From Burkholderiaceae bacterium (GTDB lineage: Bacteria > Pseudomonadota > Gammaproteobacteria > Burkholderiales > Burkholderiaceae_C), in the NCBI GenBank assembly GCA_017853735.1, contig JAFMJA010000025.1, positions 1-17,756 on the forward strand: 17,756 nt of DNA. The letters are read 5' to 3'. A program made the translations under genes and the position numbers. The notes below the pieces were generated by a model. It worked only from the letters and a program-made list of their open reading frames with translations, was not told where the DNA came from and did not search any database. This document shows, piece by piece, positions 1 through 6,315 of the stretch. The first letter of the stretch is position 1; the number at the start of each line of letters is the position of its first letter.

Positions 1-304
1 TCTTCAAACGAACCTTGGCCATGGCCTGAGGAATATTGACCTCAAATTCGTGCGGGGGCGCATACTGGCAAGCATGGAGGCAGGCCCCACAGTTGTGACA
101 AAGGTTGGCCAAGTAGTGCGCATCGGCAGCAGAAAATTCAAGCCGACGTGTCATGGCCGGAAAGACGGCACAAAAACCTTCGCAGTAACGACAGGCATTG
201 CAGATCTGAAGTTGGCGAGCCACCTCGGCCTCGTCAGTGCCGGCCACGACCTCACCCCTGGCCAAGGCCTGCGCATCACGGGTCAATTGCTCAAGCTGCT
301 GCAC
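1..304 (-). CDS. tcuB: TcuB-like tricarballylate/citrate utilization iron-sulfur protein, N-terminal part (cut by window edge)
   Basis: The visible 101 residues carry two CX2CX2CX3C motifs (Cys35/38/41/45 and Cys69/72/75/79), the pattern of two [4Fe-4S] clusters. The flanking sequence (ICNACRYCEGFCAVFP, then LCHNCGACLHAC) is that of TcuB/CitB proteins. In Salmonella, TcuB is the membrane-linked electron carrier that reoxidises the FADH2 of TcuA so that tricarballylate oxidation can continue; this role is family knowledge. I chose the GTG at 302-304: the frame has a stop seven codons upstream with no ATG between, and a GGAG lies about seven bases before the GTG. The gene overlaps the tcuA stop by 14 bases, which implies translational coupling. 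Salmonella TcuB is about 380 residues, so roughly three quarters, including the membrane part, lies outside the window. Family call is firm; the exact physiological substrate is not shown. Confidence 0.88.
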   Translation of the reverse strand, partial: MQQLEQLTRDAQALARGEVVAGTDEAEVARQLQICNACRYCEGFCAVFPAMTRRLEFSAADAHYLANLCHNCGACLHACQYAPPHEFEVNIPQAMAKVRLK

Positions 305-1709
305 GCTGTTGCTCCAGATTCTTTAGTTTGAAAGCGGCTTGCGCCGCACCGGTACCGGCGATACGGCCAAAGGCGGTGCCGATCGACATGCCCACGCCGG
401 CGGTGTAGCCCTTGCCCAGCACATTGCCAGCCATCATTTCGCCAGCCACAAACAGGTTGTTGCTGGCCACCCCGGCAAAGCGAACTGCGGTGGTCTCATC
501 GGTCTTCATGCCCAGGTAAGTGAAGGTGATGCCCGGTCGCAGGGAAAATGCATAAAAGGGGCCGATGTCAATCGGACGGGCCCAGTGGGTTTTGGCCGGG
601 GTGATGCCCTCGGTGTGACAGTCATCCAGCACAGTGTGGTCAAAATTGCCAACCCGGCAGGCAGCGTTGTAAGCATTGATCGATTGCATGAACGGCTCCA
701 CCGGCAAGCCGATTTTCTGCGCCAGCTCCGGCAGGGTGTCCGCCTTCAAACCCGGGAAAACCGGCGGCATGAAACGGCCAATGGCCTTGCTGTCAATCAC
801 GCAATGGGCAATTTGTCCTGACTGCAAAGCCACCAGCCGCCCCCAGATGGCATAGCGCTTGGGCCAGAAGTCCTCGCCCTCGTCATAGAAACGCAGCCCA
901 TGACGGTTCAGCACCACGCCCAGGGACACACAATCAAGCCGGGTGGTGATGCCGCCGTCATACAGCGGCGCGCGCGCGTCGATCGCCACGCAGTGCGACT
1001 GGGTGGGGTCGCCAATCATGTCAGCGCCCTGCGCCTGCAGGTCTTTGATCAAAATACCTTGGTTGTAGCGGGTACCGCGGATGAGGAAGTTATCGGCTGG
1101 CCATTCGCCCTCCGAATTCTGACCCCAGACCTCGCGCAACCACGCCCGGTTACTCTCGAACCCACCGCATGCCAGCACACAGGCGCGCGCCTCGATCCGC
1201 TCACCCTTCACATAGGCGGCCCTGAATTGCCCATCCACAATTTCCAGCCGCTCGACCGGCGATTCGTAGCGGATCTGCACCCCCATTTGCTCGGCACTGC
1301 GGTAGTAGGCGTTGACCAGCGCCTTGCCTCCGCCCATGAAGAAGGCGTTGGTGCGCGACAGACTCAAGGTGCCGGAGAGGGAGGGCTGGAAATGCACGCC
1401 GTGCTTCCTCATCCAGGGCCGGCAGCTGCTGGAGGCACGAATCACCAGACGAGCCAGCTTTTCGTCGGTCTGTCCTCCGGTGACCTTGAGCAGGTCCTGC
1501 CAGTACTCTTCTTCCGGGTAGGTTTCCACCAGCACATCCTGCGGCTCTTCATGCATGCAGCGCAGGTTGCGGGTATGCACAGAATTGCCGCCGCGCCATT
1601 CCTTGGGTGCAGCCTCCAGCAGCAAGACCGAGGCGCCCGCCTCGCGCGCCATCAGCGCCGCACACAAAGCAGCATTGCCGCCGCCAATGACCAAGACATC
1701 CGGTTTCAT
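291..1709 (-). CDS. tcuA: FAD-dependent tricarballylate dehydrogenase TcuA
   Basis: This 472-residue flavoprotein starts with a Rossmann FAD motif (VLVIGGGNAALCAA, residues 5-18) and ends with the FAD-closing segment LFVAGEMMAGNVLGKGYTAG. The length and these segments match TcuA, which in Salmonella oxidises tricarballylate to cis-aconitate, an entry to the TCA cycle. In place of the H-x-x-G-G of fumarate reductases it has a FTYLGMKTD segment, as expected for TcuA rather than a succinate/fumarate enzyme. The preferred start is ATG at 1707-1709 (MKPDVLVIGGG); a TTG five codons upstream (1724) is open but would add non-conserved residues. It lies 64 bases after the Bug receptor gene, across a hairpin, and its 3' end overlaps tcuB. 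The adjacent tcuB supports the call. Activity on a related tri- or dicarboxylate cannot be excluded. Confidence 0.9.
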   Translation of the reverse strand: MKPDVLVIGGGNAALCAALMAREAGASVLLLEAAPKEWRGGNSVHTRNLRCMHEEPQDVLVETYPEEEYWQDLLKVTGGQTDEKLARLVIRASSSCRPWMRKHGVHFQPSLSGTLSLSRTNAFFMGGGKALVNAYYRSAEQMGVQIRYESPVERLEIVDGQFRAAYVKGERIEARACVLACGGFESNRAWLREVWGQNSEGEWPADNFLIRGTRYNQGILIKDLQAQGADMIGDPTQSHCVAIDARAPLYDGGITTRLDCVSLGVVLNRHGLRFYDEGEDFWPKRYAIWGRLVALQSGQIAHCVIDSKAIGRFMPPVFPGLKADTLPELAQKIGLPVEPFMQSINAYNAACRVGNFDHTVLDDCHTEGITPAKTHWARPIDIGPFYAFSLRPGITFTYLGMKTDETTAVRFAGVASNNLFVAGEMMAGNVLGKGYTAGVGMSIGTAFGRIAGTGAAQAAFKLKNLEQQRAAA

Positions 1710-1750
1710 AGCATACCCATCCAAAGATCACCCATCCACACGCACCGCAA

Positions 1751-1773
1751 GGCCCTGGCGCTCAGGCCAGGCC
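1751..1773 (-). other. Intercistronic hairpin directly after the Bug receptor stop codon
   Basis: On the minus strand the bases immediately after the receptor's TGA (1776-1774) form a GC-rich stem, GGCCTGGC pairing with GCCAGGGCC (one bulged G) around a six-base loop. No T-tract follows (TTGCGG instead), so it is not a classical intrinsic terminator. Stems like this commonly protect the 3' end of the upstream mRNA, which would raise receptor expression over tcuAB; that role is inferred. Confidence 0.5.
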
Positions 1774-2775
1774 TCACTGTTTCTTGCCCTGGCTTTTGGC
1801 CATCTGGGCCTCCAGCTGTGACCATTTCTCCAGTTCATGCCGAATAAAACGGCCAAACTCCTCGCCCGCCAGGTGGGCTGGCTCAGCACCGCTGGCCAAC
1901 ATGGTTTTTTCGATCGCCGGGTCTTGCAAGGCAGCTGCAAAATCTGCGCTCAGCTTGGTCAGCACCTCCTTGGGCGTGCCCGCCGGTGCCAGCAAGCCAA
2001 ACCAGCCGACTGCCGCGTAGCCCGGCAGGCCCGCCTCGGCCACCGTGGGCAGATCGGGCGAGGCCTTGGCCCGCACCGCGCTGGTGACAGCCAGCGCCTG
2101 CAATTTGCCTGCTTTCACATGGGGCAGTACCGTCTGACCGGGCGCAAACATCAGGTCGATGGTGCCGCCCAGCAAGTCGCTGACCGCCTGGCCGGTGCCC
2201 TTGTAAGGCACATGCAGCATGTCCAATCCGGCCTGTTGCATGAACAATTCCACCGTGAGGTGAGAGGCCGACCCTTTGCCCGATGAGCCGAAGGTGATCT
2301 TGCCCGGCATGGCCTTGGCCCGCGCCATGAGTTCGCGCAAATTGTTCACCCCCAACTTCGGATTGACCGCCACCAGATAGGGCGAAGCAGACACCAGGTT
2401 GAGCGGTGCGAATTGCGCGACATTGTCCTGGCTCAGGGAGGCAGTAGAACTCATCAGCAAGGTGTAGCCATCGGCTGCGGCCTTGGCCACATAGGCTGCA
2501 CCGATATGGCCACTCGCCCCGGGTCGGTTTTCCACAATCACCTGCTGCTTCCACAGCGCGCTTTGTCGTGTCGCCAAAATGCGCGCCAGGGTGTCAGCGC
2601 CACCGGCAGGCGGGAAGGGAACCACAATCGTCACCGGTCGGGAGGGAAAGGGCTGCGCCTGCGCCTGTACCAAAGCGCTCCCACTGAATGTCAAGAGAGC
2701 ACCCAGCAATAGGGCCAGGCTGATGCGCGGCAGCTTCTGCGCAGAAGATTTCATTGTCGTGCCCAAGTTCATCAT
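1774..2775 (-). CDS. Bug-family tripartite tricarboxylate transporter (TTT) periplasmic receptor
   Basis: The product is about 333 residues with a signal peptide: basic n-region (MKSSAQKLPR), hydrophobic core ISLALLLGALLTFSGSAL and a probable AQA/QPFPS cleavage. The mature start PFPSRPVTIVVPFPPAGGADTLAR is the Bug hallmark, followed by VIVENRPGASGHIGAAYVAKAAADG and a VPYKGTGQAVSDLLGGTIDLMF segment. Bug receptors bind carboxylates (citrate, dicarboxylates, aromatic acids) in the periplasm and usually serve TctA/TctB permeases; neither permease is in the window, so this is either an orphan receptor or its partners lie elsewhere. The first ATG (2775) overlaps the TGA of the upstream hydrolase as ATGA, implying coupled translation. 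ATGs at 2772 and 2754 (MKSSAQ) are plausible alternatives; the last gives a more typical signal peptide of a 326-residue protein. Being next to tcuAB suggests a tricarballylate- or citrate-like ligand. Confidence 0.9.
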   Translation of the reverse strand: MMNLGTTMKSSAQKLPRISLALLLGALLTFSGSALVQAQAQPFPSRPVTIVVPFPPAGGADTLARILATRQSALWKQQVIVENRPGASGHIGAAYVAKAAADGYTLLMSSTASLSQDNVAQFAPLNLVSASPYLVAVNPKLGVNNLRELMARAKAMPGKITFGSSGKGSASHLTVELFMQQAGLDMLHVPYKGTGQAVSDLLGGTIDLMFAPGQTVLPHVKAGKLQALAVTSAVRAKASPDLPTVAEAGLPGYAAVGWFGLLAPAGTPKEVLTKLSADFAAALQDPAIEKTMLASGAEPAHLAGEEFGRFIRHELEKWSQLEAQMAKSQGKKQ

Positions 2776-3731
2776 GCCGCCTGTGCACGGGCGGCAACAA
2801 TGCGGTTGCGCAACACCATGGGTGGATCTTCGAAAGCGCATTCCACGCTGTCACCGTTTTTCAGGTACAGGTCTTCTGCATTGGGCTTGCCCACCGCAAC
2901 GCCGCCGGGTGCACCCGTAGAAAACATGTCCCCGGGATACAGGGGCACCAGTCGGGAGAAGTGCTCGATGATGCGTGGCAGCTTCCAGATCTGGTCGCTG
3001 GTGTTGACCCGCATGCGCTGCTCGCCATTGACACTGCAGGTCACCCAGATGTTGTAGGGATCGGGCACCTCATCCATGGTGATGATGTAAGGGCCCAGTG
3101 GACCGAAACCGGGTGCATTTTTGGCAGTCCAGAAGCGTGAGCCGGAGGCGACCTCGCGCTTTTGCGTGTCACGGCAGGTCAGGTCGTTCAGGAGGGTGAT
3201 GCCCGCCACATGTTCAAAAGCCCGCTCGGCTTTGACCTGATACGCCGGCTTGCCAATCACAAAAACCAGTTCGGGTTCGTAATCCAGGTGACTGACCGTG
3301 GGTGGCCGTTCGACATCGGCATCGTGCCCGGTCAGGCAGGCATTGAGCTTGATGAAGCCGGTGGGCTCGTTGGGCATTTCCTTGATCAGGTCGGTGCGCT
3401 TGAGCTCTTCCAGATGGGTGCGGTAGTTCTTGCCAACGCAAAGAAACTTGTTGGCGTCCTGAATCGGTGGCAGGAAATGAACTGCCGACAGGGAGTAGCT
3501 GGCCTTCTGGAGGCAGTCCGGATTGGACTGCGCCGCCGCCAGCAGGCTTTTGGCACGCGCCATGGCTGCATCGCCCTGCTCCAGCAAGGCCCGCATCGAT
3601 CCTGGGAAAGCCGCTTGACTGGGCTGCAGGAGTTGCGCCGCCTGCGCCAGGTCGAGCAGGCGCTCACCGCACTGCACACCGACCCGACCGCGCAGGGGGT
3701 CAGCCCGAGTTGAAAAAGTTGCCAGCTTCAA
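2772..3731 (-). CDS. Fumarylacetoacetate hydrolase-family protein (acylpyruvase/decarboxylase type)
   Basis: The 319-residue protein has the FAH fold signatures: KFLCVGKNYRTH (residues 95-106), the metal-binding YEPELVFVIG with Glu152 and Glu154, the third ligand Asp183 in NDLTCRD, Lys204 in FWTAKN, the PLGP motif and STGAPGGVAVG near 271-281. Family members use Mg/Mn to cleave acylpyruvates, decarboxylate oxaloacetate or hydrate/decarboxylate 2-hydroxy-dienoates; which of these applies cannot be read from the sequence. The start is TTG at 3729-3731: AGGAG stands six bases upstream and the next in-frame Met (residue 46) would remove much of the N-terminal domain. The gene follows a 225-base gap, so it probably begins its own transcription unit, and it overlaps the Bug receptor by four bases. 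A role in clipping a beta-keto acid intermediate is inferred. Confidence 0.88.
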   Translation of the reverse strand: MKLATFSTRADPLRGRVGVQCGERLLDLAQAAQLLQPSQAAFPGSMRALLEQGDAAMARAKSLLAAAQSNPDCLQKASYSLSAVHFLPPIQDANKFLCVGKNYRTHLEELKRTDLIKEMPNEPTGFIKLNACLTGHDADVERPPTVSHLDYEPELVFVIGKPAYQVKAERAFEHVAGITLLNDLTCRDTQKREVASGSRFWTAKNAPGFGPLGPYIITMDEVPDPYNIWVTCSVNGEQRMRVNTSDQIWKLPRIIEHFSRLVPLYPGDMFSTGAPGGVAVGKPNAEDLYLKNGDSVECAFEDPPMVLRNRIVAARAQAA

Positions 3732-3847
3732 AAATATCTCCTCTTGGTTTCAGCGACACGCCAATGGGTACAACCCTCGTAGGGCGCTCAGCAACGGAGT
3801 CGCAGCGCAGCAAAGACATCCTGTGCCGGGCGTTGACCGGGCACACA

Positions 3848-3880
3848 GCTTCAGTTCAGTGCGAGCATGCTGCTTCAGTT
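3848..3880. repeat. Direct repeat GCTTCAGTT (two copies) in the 225-base spacer
   Basis: GCTTCAGTT occurs at 3848-3856 and 3872-3880, 24 bases apart, flanking the palindrome AGCATGCT. It lies 120-150 bases upstream of the FAH-family gene. It could be a pair of protein-binding half sites, but nine-base repeats can arise by chance. Confidence 0.3.
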
Positions 3881-3936
3881 TTGTGACTCTAATCCTGTGC
3901 AGCCGGTTCAACCAGCGGCTTGCCCTCATAAGGGGT

Positions 3937-3949
3937 TCACGATTCGTGA
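3937..3949. promoter_or_regulatory. Candidate LysR-type operator (perfect T-N11-A dyad)
   Basis: The sequence TCACGATTCGTGA is a perfect hyphenated palindrome with six-base arms and the T-N11-A spacing typical of LysR recognition sites. It lies in the 225-base gap (3732-3956) upstream of the FAH-Bug-tcuAB block and just past the stop of the flavoprotein gene. No convincing -35/-10 pair could be placed in that gap, which otherwise holds only a direct repeat. Which regulator, if any, binds it is unknown. Confidence 0.4.
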
Positions 3950-3956
3950 TGGCAGA

Positions 3957-5429
3957 TTAGCCAGCCGTTGACGCCGATTGGGCAGCATGTCGGCCTGCTC
4001 TGCGGCCTGACACAAAGGCCCATGCCAGGTGATGCCCATGGCCTTTGAGCAGCAGGCCGCCCTGTCCGGTAGAACCTGCTGCCAGCAAGCCAGCGATCGG
4101 CTTGCCGCTGGCATCCAGAACCCGATGTTCGGTATCCACCATCAGTCCACCTTCACTGTGGACAAAAACTGAGCGCACCGGCCCCAGTGCAACAAATGGG
4201 CCATCGCCCAGAGGCCGGATGGGACCGGATTGGGCGCTGAGTACCAGCGCCGCCGCATCCATGCCCAGCTTTTGGGCAAGAGCCTGCAAGGTGGGCGCTT
4301 CGGTGAAGACATCAGGTCGGTTGCGCCGGTAATCGTCGATGTAAGCGTAGGCGATTCCAGGCGCGGTGGAGACAAAATGCGGCCAGGCTGAGAACTGCTG
4401 CGCCAAGTTGGCGTCGATCAGGATATAGCCTAGCTTGTCGGGCTGGTCGGGCAAGCGCCAGGAGGGCTTGTCCAGTTCACTGCCAAACCGTTCACCCCGC
4501 CGATTCACCAACACAGCGCCCTGGTCAAAAAGCGTTGTCGAGGGCGCCAGCGCGGTGGTGAGGAATTTCATCATCAAGGGCCGCAGAATGGCTGCCGGCA
4601 AATTGTCCAGCGACCACTGCATGCAAACAGCCAGCCAGCGCCAGGGCGGCAGGCGCCGTACAAAGTTCTCCTTGGCTGGCGCCATGAAGCGCAACTCTGG
4701 CCCGAGGGCCAGGTCCCCGTTGACAATCCTTGCCCCCAGCGCTTCGGCCATGCGCTGCCCGTCACCGGTAGCCGTCGTGTTCACCCCCTCCACCTTGGAC
4801 TGCTGCGCACCCATGAAGCGTGCTTTGAACTCCGGGTCGCTGGTGAAGTCGCCTGCGGTCAGCACCACCCCACCGCGCGCGCGATAGTGAAGGGTATGGC
4901 CGTCTTGTGCCACCACAACACCCCGCACCCGATCGGACTGCACCAGCAGTGTGCTTACCCGTTGTCCGGTCTGGATCTCCACCCCTGCAGCAAGAGCGCG
5001 CCGGCGCAGGTGGTAGATGAAGGAGCGCGAGTTGGGCAGCACATTGTGCATGCGGGGCTGGCGGTGCGGCGGCTCTGGCATCGGGCCCATGAAGCGCACC
5101 CCCGAGTCGAGCAACCATTGAAAGGTTTCAGGAATATGGTCACACAGGATTCGACGCAAAGGCGGGTTGTCGCGCGCGTCCAGATCGCCGGCAAAACCTG
5201 GCATGTCGGCCCAATGTTCCTGCGGTGAATCGACAATGCCGCGCCTCTTCTGGTGCGGCGTGCCGGTGGAGGTGATCGACCCGATGGACCAGGCAGTGGA
5301 GCCGCCGAGTTGATGATTTTTTTCCAGCAAAAGCACCGTGGCGCCGCTTTCACGGGCCTCGATGGCTGCGGCCAAGCCCGCGCCGCCACCGCCCACCACC
5401 ACCACATCAAAGATTTTTTCGCCCTGCAT
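3957..5429 (-). CDS. FAD-dependent oxidoreductase (fumarate reductase / 3-ketosteroid-delta1-dehydrogenase type)
   Basis: This 490-residue FAD_binding_2-type flavoprotein has an N-terminal dinucleotide motif (VVVGGGGAGLAAAIEA), the adenosine-binding acidic residue in TVLLLEK, a GGSTAWSIGSI segment near 42-52, an RGGVVLTAGDF segment and a C-terminal FAD motif LLAAGSTGQGGLLLKGHGHH. His424 in HSEGGLMVD sits where flavocytochrome fumarate reductases carry a substrate-binding His, so it probably acts on a carboxylate or an enone/ketone through C=C formation or reduction. It has no signal peptide and is probably cytoplasmic. The ATG at 5427-5429 is preceded by AGGAA further upstream. It lies 30 bases after the SDR gene and is surely cotranscribed. 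It is a different subfamily from TcuA, so the locus has two flavin dehydrogenases. The substrate is unknown. Confidence 0.85.
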   Translation of the reverse strand: MQGEKIFDVVVVGGGGAGLAAAIEARESGATVLLLEKNHQLGGSTAWSIGSITSTGTPHQKRRGIVDSPQEHWADMPGFAGDLDARDNPPLRRILCDHIPETFQWLLDSGVRFMGPMPEPPHRQPRMHNVLPNSRSFIYHLRRRALAAGVEIQTGQRVSTLLVQSDRVRGVVVAQDGHTLHYRARGGVVLTAGDFTSDPEFKARFMGAQQSKVEGVNTTATGDGQRMAEALGARIVNGDLALGPELRFMAPAKENFVRRLPPWRWLAVCMQWSLDNLPAAILRPLMMKFLTTALAPSTTLFDQGAVLVNRRGERFGSELDKPSWRLPDQPDKLGYILIDANLAQQFSAWPHFVSTAPGIAYAYIDDYRRNRPDVFTEAPTLQALAQKLGMDAAALVLSAQSGPIRPLGDGPFVALGPVRSVFVHSEGGLMVDTEHRVLDASGKPIAGLLAAGSTGQGGLLLKGHGHHLAWAFVSGRRAGRHAAQSASTAG

Positions 5430-5459
5430 GGCTAGCCCTGTTCCTCGGATCAGAAAGGT

Positions 5460-6182
5460 TTAAACCATACCGCCATTGGGCTGGACGATCTGGCCATGTA
5501 CCCAGGAGGCCTTGTCTGAAGCCAAAAAGGCAATGACTTCGGCCACCTCCTCAGCTTGCCCCACGCGGTTGAAGGGGCTCAAACCCGCCGACCGGGCCAG
5601 CGCCGCCTCATCCTTGCCTGCTCGAAACAGGTCGGTGTCCACCGGCCCAGGGGCAACGCCGTTGACCCGGATTTTGCGTGGCGCCAATTCCTTGGACATG
5701 GAGCGCAGCAGGCTTTCCACCGCCGCCTTGGTGGCGGTGTAAGGACCGCCGCCGGGAATGGCCACGCGCACCATGGAAGTGGTCAGCCCGATGATGGTGC
5801 CGCCGTCCACCACATGCCTGGCCGCAGCACTCAGCACATTGAAGGCGCCCACAATATTGGTTTCCACCAATTGGCGAAAGTTGGCGGAATCGAAAGTGGC
5901 CATCGGGCCTGGGGGCACATTGATGCCCGCGTTGGCGACCACACAGTGCGGCATGCTGCCAAAGTCCCTGGCCACATCGGTAAAGACCTGGGCCACCTGA
6001 GCGGCTTCACGGATATCGACCTGGTAGCCTTTGGTACTGGCACCAGCGATCTTGGCAGGCACATTGGGCGCACTGCTCACATAGGTGTAGGCCACCTCAA
6101 AGCCACCTTCTGCCAATTTCTGCACCGTGGCAGCGCCAATGCCGCGCGTGCCGCCAAAAACCAGGGCAATCTTCTTGCTCAT
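5460..6182 (-). CDS. Short-chain dehydrogenase/reductase (classical SDR)
   Basis: The 240-residue protein is a complete classical SDR: cofactor loop GGTRGIG (10-16), NAG motif at 84-86, Asn109, a Thr135/Ser136 catalytic position, and the YTATK motif with Tyr148 and Lys152. APGPVDTDLF and the C-terminal WVHGQIVQPNGGMV are typical of FabG-like enzymes. Such enzymes interconvert an alcohol and a ketone with NAD(P)H; the substrate is not shown. The start ATG (6180-6182) has AGGAG five bases upstream. It follows the ThDP gene after 133 bases, a gap long enough for a second promoter although none was obvious, and precedes the flavoprotein gene by 30 bases. A paired alcohol oxidation (SDR) and alpha,beta-desaturation (flavoprotein) is an attractive but inferred job. 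Confidence 0.88.
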   Translation of the reverse strand: MSKKIALVFGGTRGIGAATVQKLAEGGFEVAYTYVSSAPNVPAKIAGASTKGYQVDIREAAQVAQVFTDVARDFGSMPHCVVANAGINVPPGPMATFDSANFRQLVETNIVGAFNVLSAAARHVVDGGTIIGLTTSMVRVAIPGGGPYTATKAAVESLLRSMSKELAPRKIRVNGVAPGPVDTDLFRAGKDEAALARSAGLSPFNRVGQAEEVAEVIAFLASDKASWVHGQIVQPNGGMV

Positions 6183-6315
6183 GCGAGCTCCTATTTATTG
6201 TGGATGTCGATATGTTTAGGTGAGCCAGCACAGAGCCGGCATTGCCAGACTGCTAGCGGCGTACCTCCGCCACCAAAGGATAAGCGGGGGGATGGCGCTA
6301 AGCGGCTCAGGGGGG

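Noticed and set aside
900..1847. Plus-strand open frame opposite tcuA
   Set aside because: Antisense shadow; the minus strand encodes an intact FAD enzyme here.
3900..3925. Intrinsic terminator after the flavoprotein gene
   Set aside because: AGCCG and CGGCT can pair around a ten-base loop, but the stem is only 5 bp and no T-tract follows on the minus strand.
6183..6315. Promoter, terminator or small RNA in the 133-base gap between the ThDP and SDR genes
   Set aside because: Short stems (GGCG/CGCC) and a loose direct repeat (GCTAGCGGC / GCTAAGCGGC) are visible, but no convincing -35/-10 pair, T-tract or dyad.
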